DNA from: JAUYIW01 sp043818555
GTDB taxonomy: Bacteria > Patescibacteriota > Patescibacteriia > UBA9934
DNA length: 30,224 bases
Direction: 5' to 3'
Assembly (NCBI GenBank): GCA_043818555.1
Contig: JBDRFP010000005.1
Coordinates: forward strand, 1 to 30,224
This document shows positions 20,023-27,831 of this stretch, one piece after another. Below the pieces are notes generated by a model that did no database searches, was not told the origin of the DNA, and saw only the letters and a list, made by a program, of their open reading frames with translations. Made by a program: the position numbers and the translations under genes. The stretch's first letter is position 1, and the number at the start of each line of letters is the position of its first letter.

Positions 20023-21066
20023 CTACTTCCCTTCCAAAATTCCCGACTTGTACAACTCAAGCACAACCATCACGCCAGCTAAAATCGTTGGGCCGATTAT
20101 GAACCCAATTGATCCAAACAGTTGAAGCCCGCCCAAGATCGAAATCAAGATGAGCAAAGCGTGCATTTGTGTTCTGCCCTCAATTAATAATGGAGACAAG
20201 AAATTATCAACCAGCCCCACAATAATAACCGACCAAATCGTCAGCCCGATTGCCGACCCGGTGTCACCTATCACAAACAAGTACACGATTGCCGGAATCA
20301 TCACCAAGCCAACTCCCAAAATTGGTACCTGCGCGGCAATGATCACCAAAGCTCCCCAGAGAAGCGCCCCCGGTACACCAAAAATCGTCATACCAATCGC
20401 TGCAAAAATACCCTGGACTACCGCAACTACCAGCGCTCCAAACACCACATTTCGAACCGTGCTTACAATGCGGTGGACGATGTCGGCATCCAGCTTATCT
20501 TTAAACGGACTGAGTTCCAAAACTTCGTTGTAGATCTTTGCGCGGTCGTAGAGCATGTAGTAAAGCGCGATGAAGAAGATGAAAATCCCAAATACTAACC
20601 TGGCGGTACTGGCAAAAATGTTACCAATGTTTAAAAGAACCCATTCGGCAGCGCCTCGCCCAAGCTCGGAAATGTCGATCGCCATAATTTCCTGCTGTAC
20701 AATTTCCGGAGCTACATTGAACACAACAAGGCTGGTGACATCAAATGTTGACAGCCAGCCTCCGTCACCTATTGATGCTTCGATGATTCCTGACGCCTGG
20801 TCTACCATTAAAATCGACGCAATAAATAGAGGAAAAAGAACAACCAGGAATACTGCGCCAACCATTATGAGCGCTGTCAGGCGTCGGAAGCGGATGAATT
20901 TCTGTAAGCGCCGCTCGAGCGGGCTCACAACAACCGCGACAACTCCTGCGGTTACAAGCACTAGAGCGAACGGAGAAATAACCTGCCAAAACAGGTAAAT
21001 CACTAACGCGGCTAGAAGCAAAAAGAACCAGCGCGTGGTGGAAATATTTTTTGATTTGAAAGGCAT
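20023..21066 (-). CDS. AI-2E family transporter
   Basis: A 347-residue protein with about eight membrane segments: paired helices at residues 12-50, one near 63-90, a less hydrophobic central region, then helices from about 150 to the end. Typical phrases of the AI-2E/PerM family are FIALYYMLYDRAKI, ALVVAVVQGIFAAIGMTIFG, VPGALLWG and DNFLSPLLIEGRTQMHALL. Members export autoinducer-2 or act as Na+/H+ antiporters; the substrate here cannot be told. No Shine-Dalgarno. Five 20-base phased repeats lie just upstream. Confidence 0.93.
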   Translation of the reverse strand: MPFKSKNISTTRWFFLLLAALVIYLFWQVISPFALVLVTAGVVAVVVSPLERRLQKFIRFRRLTALIMVGAVFLVVLFPLFIASILMVDQASGIIEASIGDGGWLSTFDVTSLVVFNVAPEIVQQEIMAIDISELGRGAAEWVLLNIGNIFASTARLVFGIFIFFIALYYMLYDRAKIYNEVLELSPFKDKLDADIVHRIVSTVRNVVFGALVVAVVQGIFAAIGMTIFGVPGALLWGALVIIAAQVPILGVGLVMIPAIVYLFVIGDTGSAIGLTIWSVIIVGLVDNFLSPLLIEGRTQMHALLILISILGGLQLFGSIGFIIGPTILAGVMVVLELYKSGILEGK

Positions 21067-21080
21067 ATTGGGAAACGATT

Positions 21081-21177
21081 AGCGAGATTTATTACGGAAA
21101 GCAGGATTTATTTCTGGAAGCTGAGGTTTATTCCGGTTTGCGTATGTTTATTGTCGAGAAGCGAGGTTTATTGTCAG
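21081..21177. repeat. Five degenerate 20-bp tandem repeats
   Basis: Units of the type AGCGAGGTTTATTGTCGGA. The core TTTATT recurs at 21088, 21107, 21127, 21147 and 21167, a spacing of 19-20 bases. They lie directly upstream of the AI-2E gene and could be protein-binding sites. Confidence 0.6.
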
Positions 21178-21207
21178 ATTGAGATTATACTGTCTACTGG
21201 ATGCTGG

Positions 21208-21924
21208 CTACTGGCTATTTTGGCTACCCGCGAGCAACTCTTCAATCAACGACGACGCTGCTGAATACGAAATGGCGCCGGAAATAATCGTGACTTCCCC
21301 GTCCGGCCCGATCACAAATGATGTTGGTGTGCCCTGCACTCCGCCTTCGATCCCAATTATCAGGTCCTGCGTAATCCTGTCTTCATACCTGTCGCTGTAA
21401 AGACATTTTGAAAAATCTTCCCGGTCAAACCCAAGCTCAACCGCTATTGGCAAAAGCTCGGTCACAGAAAGACCGCCTGCACCCGAAGCTGTAAGCTCAA
21501 AGATTAAATCGTGGAAAAGCCAAAATGCCTCTTCTCCGGCCAGCTCGCCCGCGCACTCTGCGGCCACTGCCTTCATTTCAGCTCCGGGATGAGTTGGAAA
21601 CGGATAATGTCTGTACACAAACAAAACCGAGTCGCTGTAGTTAAATAATATATTCTTCCCGGTCAAATAAAATTCTTCGCAAGATGTACATTCAAAGTCT
21701 CCGTATTCAATCCAGATAATCTTCGGGTCCTCTGCGCCACGCACATGGTCGGCAGCGGTGACTATGGTTACCGCGCTATTGACCTGCGTGCTTCGCGCCA
21801 CTTCGATCCGGTTGGAAAAATCTAAAAAGCTAAAATCAAAATCCCCTGCCTGAAACAGGAACACTAAAACCACGACCGCTACAGCGCCCAGAATCCCAAG
21901 TGCAAATGATATTTTTGCTGGCAT
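21208..21924 (-). CDS. DsbA-like thiol:disulfide protein, membrane-anchored
   Basis: A 238-residue protein. The N-terminal hydrophobic segment (residues 5-27) acts as anchor or signal. The thioredoxin-like domain has WIEYGDFECTSCEEF with the active-site CTSC, an inserted helical region, and GVQGTPTSFVIG carrying the cis-Pro loop. Such DsbA/DSBA-like proteins oxidise cysteines in exported proteins. A TATGAT ends 7 bases before the ATG, so the mRNA may be leaderless. It is divergent from the membrane protein at 21996. Confidence 0.9.
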   Translation of the reverse strand: MPAKISFALGILGAVAVVVLVFLFQAGDFDFSFLDFSNRIEVARSTQVNSAVTIVTAADHVRGAEDPKIIWIEYGDFECTSCEEFYLTGKNILFNYSDSVLFVYRHYPFPTHPGAEMKAVAAECAGELAGEEAFWLFHDLIFELTASGAGGLSVTELLPIAVELGFDREDFSKCLYSDRYEDRITQDLIIGIEGGVQGTPTSFVIGPDGEVTIISGAISYSAASSLIEELLAGSQNSQ

Positions 21925-21995
21925 CGCCTACATCATATCATATTTTCACAATTCGGCTCTGGATTTTTTCAACAAATCTGTTAAAATAGACTTGT

Positions 21996-22685
21996 ATGGA
22001 GGTCTTCACATATTACAATATCTTTGTGATAATCCTGGCGCTTGTGTGGTTTTTGATTTACCTTACGCATCAGGATGTGCGGCGCGAAATGTTAGTACTC
22101 GGTATCTTTGCGATTTTTCTTATGCCACTCGCCTTCACCTTGGGCGACCCGGCATCGCTCGACGCGCAAAGTAAGTTTGCGCAAATCCAAATTGCCGATG
22201 TGTTGTTTGCGTTCACTCTGGCAGGAATTGCCGGCGCAAGCTTTCACGCGCTCTTTGGCAAGCATTACCACAAGCTGCCAAAATCTAAACGGCCTACAGA
22301 AGCTCTTCCGGCTCAGGTTTGGCTAATGCGGCTTTTGATTGCATTCTTAATATTTGTCTGGGGCGTAGTACTCTTAACAATCATATTTGAGCTTTCGACA
22401 ACGCAGGCAGCGCTCATCTCAGCAATCGTGATCGCCGTCTATGTGGTAAGTCACCGGCACGATCTACTCTCTGACGCTATTTGGAGCGCGTTCCTAACCA
22501 CAATAATCGTCTTCTTAGCATCGCTTTTGGCAACCCTATTCACCGGTGTTGATTTTACAATCGGGCCGATTTCATCGACCGCAACCTTTCTCGATGTTCC
22601 TGTTGATCTGCTGGTCTGGTCAGCGGCGCTTGGACTGGCGCTCGGTCCGCTTTATGAATTCATACGGCGCTTCGAGGTAAAATAA
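21996..22685 (+). CDS. Multi-pass membrane protein of unknown function
   Basis: A 229-residue protein with about six or seven membrane segments, beginning MEVFTYYNIFVIILALVWFL and including LLIAFLIFVWGVVLLTIIFE and AALISAIVIAVYVV. The paired-helix layout recalls lycopene-cyclase-type membrane domains, but no catalytic motif can be pointed out. TAAAAT (21982-21987) ends 8 bases before ATG 21996, another probably leaderless start. The Hsp20 gene follows after 1 base, and VanW overlaps that, so the three form an operon. Confidence 0.7.
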   Translation: MEVFTYYNIFVIILALVWFLIYLTHQDVRREMLVLGIFAIFLMPLAFTLGDPASLDAQSKFAQIQIADVLFAFTLAGIAGASFHALFGKHYHKLPKSKRPTEALPAQVWLMRLLIAFLIFVWGVVLLTIIFELSTTQAALISAIVIAVYVVSHRHDLLSDAIWSAFLTTIIVFLASLLATLFTGVDFTIGPISSTATFLDVPVDLLVWSAALGLALGPLYEFIRRFEVK

Positions 22686-22686
22686 T

Positions 22687-23052
22687 ATGACTAAAGAACT
22701 TGAAAATTTTGAATGGCAGTCTAACGAAGGTCAGCTTGCTGTTGATGTACTCGAAACTGAAGACTCGATTATTATTCGCTCGGCAATTGCGGGCGTAAAG
22801 CCTGAAGACCTGGATATTCATGTCTCAAGCGATGTTGTAACAATCCGTGGCGAACGCAAGGGCGGTCGCGAATACACAAATTCAACCATGCACTTTCAAG
22901 AATGCTTCTGGGGCACATTTTCCCGCTCCGTGGTACTTCCCCACCATGTAAAGCCAGACGAAGCTGAAGCGTCGCTCAAAGATGGAGTGCTCACACTCTC
23001 AATACCAAAGCAGCATGGTGAAACAAAAGTTGATGTACGCGAGGAGCTATGA
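22687..23052 (+). CDS. Hsp20 / alpha-crystallin small heat-shock protein
   Basis: A 121-residue small heat-shock protein. The alpha-crystallin domain runs from LAVDVLETEDSIIIRSAIAG to ASLKDGVLTLSIPK, with the conserved GVLTLSIPK near the end. It holds unfolding proteins in an ATP-independent way in the cytoplasm. GAGGT lies 8 bases before the ATG. It is located between a membrane protein and VanW, overlapping the latter by 4 bases (ATGA). I see no CIRCE at this operon. Confidence 0.93.
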   Translation: MTKELENFEWQSNEGQLAVDVLETEDSIIIRSAIAGVKPEDLDIHVSSDVVTIRGERKGGREYTNSTMHFQECFWGTFSRSVVLPHHVKPDEAEASLKDGVLTLSIPKQHGETKVDVREEL

Positions 23053-24998
23053 GTAAACACAACGCGCTCGACCATTTTCCAAAGTGGGTTAAGCAAAACA
23101 AAAAAACGATCATTATAACAGCCAGTTCAGCCACCATTGCAATAGTAATTATTGCCGGTGGCATTTTTGCATACCAAAAAACTTACGAGGGCCGCGTGTA
23201 TCCAAATGTATCGATCGACGGAATGCCGGTGGGCGGACTTACCCAATCTGAATTAAACGAGGTGCTGCAAAGCAAACATCAAAATTTAATCGACTCAGGA
23301 CTTTGGCTAAACCTTGAAGGCGAAGAGGCTCACATTGATCTGAGCGCGAGCAACGCCGACGATGCCGACTTTTCATACAATCTTATTGATCTCGACACCG
23401 ATCAACTCTCGAACAACGCAATCTCTCTAGGCCGATCGGGCAATTGGACAACAAACATGCTGACTTCGCTCTACATGGCAATAGCGCCAACAAAGCTTGA
23501 CCCAAATTTTATTATTCTAAATGACCAGCTTGAAGATTCAATCCGTGAAACGTTTTCCGACCTTGAAAGCCCGGGTGAGCCAACTGATTACAAAATTGTT
23601 TTAAATGATCCGGTTGAAATCTCTGTGACTGAAGGCGTTGAAGGGACGGTGATCGACATCGAAGACGCATTAAACGACATTGAAGATGACCTTGCCGACT
23701 TTGATCTTGGCACAATCGAGCTTAAAATGATTGACTCTGACAAACTTGTAACAAGGGCAGAGGCCGAGAGCCTAGTCGATAATATCAAGCTCGCCATCGC
23801 TGAGGCTCCGTACAAACTCACCCACACTACTGAATCTCAGCGCTACTATGCTTGGTACGCTACCGGCGCAAACCTAGCTGACTGGCTGATTCCTGCCCGA
23901 AACGCTGACTGCGAAGTGGAGCTTTCGCTCGCCGGGGATGCATTTGACGCTTGGCTTGAAACGATTGGTGACGATGTAAACATTGAACCTCAGAACGCGC
24001 TTTTTTCAATCGAGGGTAGCCGCGTTGTAGAATTTCAGCCAAGCTTTGACGGGGTAACGCTCGACAAGGAAACAACAATTAAGAATCTTGTGGCCATTCT
24101 TGGGCAGGAAGATTCTGAACTTGCGATTGCGGTTGAAACAGTGGATCCAACTGTAAGCACCGATAGCGTGAACGACCTTGGCATTACCGAAATACTCGGG
24201 GTAGGCACATCTGACTTTTCCGGTTCGCCATCGAACAGAATTGCAAACATAAAAAACGGCGCGTCAAAATTAAACGGAATGCTAATTCCTCCGGGCGAGA
24301 CGGTTTCGCTTATTACCGCCCTTAAGCCTTTCACATACGAAAACGGCTACTTGTCCGAACTGGTAATTAAAGGCGACGAGATTAAAGCAGAAATGGGCGG
24401 CGGCCTTTGCCAGATTGGCACCACGACCTTCCGGGCTGTAATGAACGCCGGGCTGGAGGTTGTGGAGCGGCGCAACCACTCGCTGGTGGTGAGCTACTAC
24501 AATGACCCCGCTAACAACAACCCTGGCACAGACGCCACAATCTACGAACCGTCGCCGGACTTTAAATTCAGAAACGACACAGAAAACTACATTCTATTCT
24601 CCACCTATGTGGACACTACAAACATGATGCTCTACTTTACCTTCTGGGGTACATCCGACGGTCGCAGCGGATATTACACAGCGCCGGCAATTCTTTCTTG
24701 GACAGGTTATGGTGAACCTGTAGAGATCGAGACGCTCGACCTTGAACCTGGTAAAAAAGAATGTCAGTACGCTCACCCTGGAGCAACCGCAAGCTTTGAC
24801 TACATTGTTGAGTATGCCGACGGCACCGTATTCGAGCATACGTACACATCGGTGTATCGATCTTTGCCAATGATGTGCTTGGTGGGTGTTGAGGAATTGA
24901 GTAGCGGGGAAGAATGCGAGGATTGTTCTGAAGATGACGAGGAGGTTAACGAAGATACTGAAGGGGTTAACGAGGAGGACGAGGAGGTTAACGATTAA
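23049..24998 (+). CDS. VanW family protein with peptidoglycan-binding-like domains
   Basis: A 649-residue surface protein. One membrane segment (residues 20-42) is followed by two copies of a domain of the type found before VanW (first around VSIDGMPVGGLTQSELNEVL, second around residues 230-330). The VanW domain is around residues 400-550, with GEMGGGLCQIGTTTFRAVMNAG-like core (GGGLCQIGTT), ERRNHSL and PGTDATIY. The end is a low-complexity acidic tail of Glu/Asp/Val/Asn repeats (EEVNEDTEGVNEE). VanW proteins are cell-envelope proteins of unclear biochemical role. GAGGAG lies just before the ATG. Confidence 0.92.
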   Translation: MSKHNALDHFPKWVKQNKKTIIITASSATIAIVIIAGGIFAYQKTYEGRVYPNVSIDGMPVGGLTQSELNEVLQSKHQNLIDSGLWLNLEGEEAHIDLSASNADDADFSYNLIDLDTDQLSNNAISLGRSGNWTTNMLTSLYMAIAPTKLDPNFIILNDQLEDSIRETFSDLESPGEPTDYKIVLNDPVEISVTEGVEGTVIDIEDALNDIEDDLADFDLGTIELKMIDSDKLVTRAEAESLVDNIKLAIAEAPYKLTHTTESQRYYAWYATGANLADWLIPARNADCEVELSLAGDAFDAWLETIGDDVNIEPQNALFSIEGSRVVEFQPSFDGVTLDKETTIKNLVAILGQEDSELAIAVETVDPTVSTDSVNDLGITEILGVGTSDFSGSPSNRIANIKNGASKLNGMLIPPGETVSLITALKPFTYENGYLSELVIKGDEIKAEMGGGLCQIGTTTFRAVMNAGLEVVERRNHSLVVSYYNDPANNNPGTDATIYEPSPDFKFRNDTENYILFSTYVDTTNMMLYFTFWGTSDGRSGYYTAPAILSWTGYGEPVEIETLDLEPGKKECQYAHPGATASFDYIVEYADGTVFEHTYTSVYRSLPMMCLVGVEELSSGEECEDCSEDDEEVNEDTEGVNEEDEEVND

Positions 24999-25015
24999 GC
25001 ATAGGGGTTAGTCGA

Positions 25016-25063
25016 GCTACTGACTACTGGATACTGACTACTGGATACTGTCTACTGACTACT
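25016..25063. repeat. ACTACTGGATACTG short repeats
   Basis: Four to five overlapping copies of a TACTGACTACTGGA-type phrase. Related stretches occur at about 14310-14342 and 21187-21218. All are intergenic and of unknown origin. Confidence 0.6.
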
Positions 25064-25071
25064 TCCGCAAC

Positions 25072-25105
25072 AAAAACAGCCCCCGCTTTCGCAAGGGCTG
25101 TTTTT
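25072..25105. terminator. Bidirectional terminator between VanW and the small RNA
   Basis: AAAAACAGCCC at the left and GGGCTGTTTTT at the right give a U-tract on both strands. Confidence 0.8.
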
Positions 25106-25235
25106 ATTTGTCCGTTTTCCTCTAGTTACAGCAGCCAAGAAGATATGTAAACTGTAAGGGACCAGCCGAAGCCGGAATCTGACGGTTGAAATACCCCCAT
25201 GCTTGTCGTGGCTGCTGAAATCAGAGTGTAACGAA
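25072..25235 (-). ncRNA. Candidate small structured RNA
   Basis: The 369-base gap between VanW and clpP holds no convincing gene. On the minus strand a promoter (25242-25270) starts a transcript of about 165 bases. CCGT closes on ACGG, GTTACA on TGTAAC and GCAGCC on GGCTGC, enclosing CCGGCTTCGGCTGG. A terminator hairpin CAGCCC / GGGCTG with T5 ends it at about 25072. The long irregular rod resembles 6S-type RNAs in outline, but I cannot assign it. Confidence 0.5.
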
Positions 25236-25241
25236 CGGTAA

Positions 25242-25270
25242 AGAGTACCATGTATGTGTAATGCTGTCAA
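25242..25270 (-). promoter_or_regulatory. Promoter of the small RNA
   Basis: Minus strand TTGACA (25265-25270), 17-base spacer, TACTCT (25242-25247). A second TTGACA lies upstream. Confidence 0.55.
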
Positions 25271-25367
25271 GCTTTTTACAAAGCATTTTGTCAAGCTAAA
25301 CTTTACAAAAATCCCGAAAAATCCATCGGGATCATTGTGTTTATTGATGTTTTTACACCACTTACAG

Positions 25368-25997
25368 TCAAGCGTCGGTTTTCTCAATCACCTTATCGAC
25401 AATCCCATAGTCGCGAGCCTCTGCCGCGCTTAAGAATTTATCTCGTTCTGTGTCTTCCGTTACCTTTTCAAGTGGCTGGCCGCAATGTTTTGAAAGAATC
25501 ATGCTGAGCGTTTCTTTAACCTTTAAAATATGCTCTGCATGAATCTTGATGTCCGTAGCCTGACCCTGCACTCCTCCAAGTACTTGGTGCACCATGATCT
25601 CTGAATTCGGCAATGCAAACCTTTTATCCTTTGCGCCGGCTGCAAGTAGCACCGCTCCCATGGAGGCAGCTATGCCGACGCAGATCGTAGACACGTCCGG
25701 CTTAATGTACTGCATGGTGTCGTAGATCGCCAAGCCCGCTGTAACCGATCCGCCTGGAGAGTTAATGTAGATTTTGATGTCTTTTTCATTGTCCTGGCTC
25801 TCAAGGAAAAGCAGCTGGGCAATTACCGCATTTGCAACAGTGTCATCGATCGGCGTGCCGATAAAGATGATGCGATCCTTGAGCAGGCGAGAGTAAATAT
25901 CGTATGCCCGCTCGCCGTAATGAGTCTTTTCAATCACGGTTGGAATAAGAATCTGAGACCGAACTTCAGAAATTTCACTTTTGATTTCGTTTGCCAT
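25368..25997 (-). CDS. clpP: ATP-dependent Clp protease proteolytic subunit
   Basis: A 209-residue ClpP. The catalytic Ser is in GIAASMGAVLLAAG, the His in EIMVHQVLGG, and the Asp in the EDTERDKFLSAAEA region; INSPGGSVTAG and YGIVDKV are also family hallmarks. With a Clp ATPase it forms the two-ring protease that removes damaged proteins. ATG 25997 is taken as start; an in-frame TTG at 26027 would add MASFEVVLPG, exactly as at the TrmB-like regulator. It is expressed from a CIRCE-overlapped promoter through the 140-nt leader, so both transcription and translation may respond to stress. Confidence 0.97.
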   Translation of the reverse strand: MANEIKSEISEVRSQILIPTVIEKTHYGERAYDIYSRLLKDRIIFIGTPIDDTVANAVIAQLLFLESQDNEKDIKIYINSPGGSVTAGLAIYDTMQYIKPDVSTICVGIAASMGAVLLAAGAKDKRFALPNSEIMVHQVLGGVQGQATDIKIHAEHILKVKETLSMILSKHCGQPLEKVTEDTERDKFLSAAEARDYGIVDKVIEKTDA

Positions 25998-26137
25998 ACC
26001 CGGTAATACAACTTCGAATGATGCCAACGATAAACTGTTGCATCAAAGTTGTAGAGTTAAACATGAATTTATCAAGTTTGTAATTATCTACTCGGCACTG
26101 CCAACTCCTCAACATCGAAGTTGTACTACCGAGCATA
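25998..26137 (-). promoter_or_regulatory. 140-nt structured leader, copy 2 (before clpP)
   Basis: Partner of 15934-16073. All 19 strand 1-strand 3 positions can pair here, two as G-U. The differences from copy 1 in that helix keep or restore pairing, and the strand 2-strand 3 hairpin is unchanged. The region lacks a Shine-Dalgarno site next to the ATG. A RNA thermometer, protein-bound leader or riboswitch-like element would fit. Confidence 0.75.
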
Positions 26138-26164
26138 GTCAATGTCAATGTTTGTTTATCGTCA

Positions 26165-26191
26165 TTAGCACTCTATCACCCAGACTGCTAG
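26165..26191. promoter_or_regulatory. CIRCE operator (HrcA site) at the clpP promoter
   Basis: TTAGCACTC-N9-GACTGCTAG matches the CIRCE consensus TTAGCACTC-N9-GAGTGCTAA at 16 of 18 arm positions with the exact 9-base spacing. It overlaps the clpP -10 region. HrcA bound here would repress clpP until heat or folding stress. Confidence 0.85.
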
Positions 26192-26198
26192 ATGTCAA
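26170..26198 (-). promoter_or_regulatory. clpP promoter
   Basis: Minus strand TTGACA (26193-26198), 17-base spacer, TAGAGT (26170-26175), overlapping CIRCE. Predicted start about 25 bases before the 140-nt leader. Confidence 0.65.
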
Positions 26199-26200
26199 GC

Positions 26201-26229
26201 AAAAATAAGACCGACCCCTAAAGGTCGGT
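26201..26229 (-). terminator. Terminator of the phosphoribosyltransferase gene
   Basis: ACCGACC (26210-26216) pairs with GGTCGGT (26223-26229); the minus strand continues CTTATTTTT. Confidence 0.8.
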
Positions 26230-26239
26230 TGAGGAAGCT

Positions 26240-26767
26240 TCATTCGGAACTTTCCGAAGCCCCAAGATCTTCCGGCGTCATACTCTCGTAGCGCTCGAAC
26301 GGCTGGACGATCCATGGCCACTCGCCATCCTCTCCCGCTTCGATGGTTTTCACCCATAAGTCGGGAGTGATACAAGAACAGGTCTTGTGCCAAAGAACCG
26401 CCACCTTGAAGTTCACGTCCGGGAAGCGAGATCGAAGCCAGGCAACGGTCTGCTCCAAAGTCAGGCCTTTGTCATCAAGGTCGTCGATCACCCAACAGTC
26501 CAGGCCCATGCCCGGAGCTGTGCTCGCGAGCTGGCGCTGAAACACGGTACGCCCCCTCTCCTTGTGGCTCTTGGGATCATAGCGCTCGGCCGGCAAATAG
26601 GCGATCGGAACATCGAATACGCGCGCAACTATATCGGCCGGGTAATTCCCACCCTTTGGGATGGCGATCACCTGGTCGATCGGGTGTCCACTATCGCGGA
26701 TCTTTCTGCAGAGCTCCTCCACGAGCATTAGATACTGCTCCCAGCCGTAATTAAGTGCTGTCGGCAT
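26240..26767 (-). CDS. Phosphoribosyltransferase
   Basis: A 175-residue type I phosphoribosyltransferase. The PRPP loop is CWVIDDLDDKGLTLEQT, and VIAIPKGGNYPADIVAR precedes it as the pyrophosphate-binding region. The size and the KGG-type loop resemble xanthine/hypoxanthine phosphoribosyltransferases used in purine salvage, which fits an organism with little biosynthesis, but the base specificity cannot be read from the sequence. ATG 26767 has GGAGG upstream, and the gene has its own promoter and terminator. Its GC-rich codons and strong Shine-Dalgarno match the accessory genes. Confidence 0.85.
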   Translation of the reverse strand: MPTALNYGWEQYLMLVEELCRKIRDSGHPIDQVIAIPKGGNYPADIVARVFDVPIAYLPAERYDPKSHKERGRTVFQRQLASTAPGMGLDCWVIDDLDDKGLTLEQTVAWLRSRFPDVNFKVAVLWHKTCSCITPDLWVKTIEAGEDGEWPWIVQPFERYESMTPEDLGASESSE

Positions 26768-26805
26768 GAGGACGCCTCCTGTGTTGGTAAAGAACTGGGA
26801 TTTTG

Positions 26806-26834
26806 ACTTTATAAGCAATTTCAACTTATGTCAA
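26806..26834 (-). promoter_or_regulatory. Promoter of the phosphoribosyltransferase gene
   Basis: Minus strand TTGACA (26829-26834), 17-base spacer, TAAAGT (26806-26811). Confidence 0.65.
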
Positions 26835-26849
26835 ACAGACTTGCAACTA

Positions 26850-27815
26850 TTAACTTGTAACTATCTCCCAAACACCATCCTTCTCAACCAAACGAGCATT
26901 CTGAACCTTAAACCCAGCAGCATTCTTGTGTCCACCTCCCCCACGACGAGCAGCAAGCTCTGCAACATCGCAAATGGTCGACCGCAAACTTCCCTTTACT
27001 CCCCCATCGTCAGTTTCGCGAAGCACCAAAGTAACATCGGCGCCGTCAAGCATAGTGTATATAAAACTAACTAGGCCTACCAATTCCTCTTCCAACGCAC
27101 CGATCTTTCTAAGATCGCGGCGAGTAATTGCGGTTGCCACCGCGCCAAACTCCTCATTCCTGTGAAGTCGCTCAAATGCCATACCCCACAACTTTAAAGC
27201 TGCCACAGACTGATTCATCATCGTACGCCGCACGATCTCCTGAAGTTTTGCGCCAAGTTTTGTGAGCTCAACCGCCGCCTCCAAGCTTGCCGAGTTAGTG
27301 CTTGTTGTTGAAAAAATAATTGTGTCTGTGCAAATCCCGGTCAAAATTGCCTGCGCGGCATCGGCGTTCACTGGATACTTTGCGAATTTAATAAACCTCC
27401 ACACAACGTCGGCTGCGCTAGACGCTTCAGGCTCAACTAGGTTGATGTCGCCATATCCCGGATTGGTCGTATGGTGGTCAATTGCAATCAAAGGAACACG
27501 GCGCTTCATCTTAGGCAACCGGTCCATAACGCAAACGCCGTCCGAGCAGTCAAAAATCATTACTAAATCAATCCCGTCAACTTCGAACACCTTGTCATCA
27601 GTCTGAATTACTTCAACGCCCGGAATAAACTTAAGCGAGTCAGAAATTGGCTTAGGCGAAAAAACATCCACACGCTTTCCCATTTCGCGAAGCACATGAT
27701 ACATCCCAAGCGTTGATCCCAGGGTGTCGCCATCAATGCGCTCGTCAGTTAAGAGCAAAATATGTTCTGCCCTATCGATCTGGTCTTTGATTTGTTTGTA
27801 CAGTAACGTTGACAT
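26850..27815 (-). CDS. DHH-family phosphoesterase (NrnA-like)
   Basis: A 321-residue DHH/DHHA1 protein of the usual length. The DHH domain has DERIDGDTLGSTLG, MIFDCSD and AIDHHTTNPGYGDINLVEPEASS (metal ligands). The DHHA1 half ends with the substrate-binding RGGGGHKNAAGF. Relatives degrade nano-RNA and c-di-AMP-derived pApA, and recycle 3',5'-ADP. ATG 27815 gives MSTLLYKQ; upstream in-frame codons overlap the reverse-transcriptase end. It lies 16 bases behind the DGR reverse transcriptase. Confidence 0.92.
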   Translation of the reverse strand: MSTLLYKQIKDQIDRAEHILLLTDERIDGDTLGSTLGMYHVLREMGKRVDVFSPKPISDSLKFIPGVEVIQTDDKVFEVDGIDLVMIFDCSDGVCVMDRLPKMKRRVPLIAIDHHTTNPGYGDINLVEPEASSAADVVWRFIKFAKYPVNADAAQAILTGICTDTIIFSTTSTNSASLEAAVELTKLGAKLQEIVRRTMMNQSVAALKLWGMAFERLHRNEEFGAVATAITRRDLRKIGALEEELVGLVSFIYTMLDGADVTLVLRETDDGGVKGSLRSTICDVAELAARRGGGGHKNAAGFKVQNARLVEKDGVWEIVTS

Positions 27816-27831
27816 AATGTAGTCAGTTATC

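Noticed and set aside
25052..25387. 111-codon minus-strand frame between VanW and clpP
   Set aside because: It runs through a terminator, the small-RNA promoter and clpP's end, with unlikely composition. The RNA interpretation fits better.
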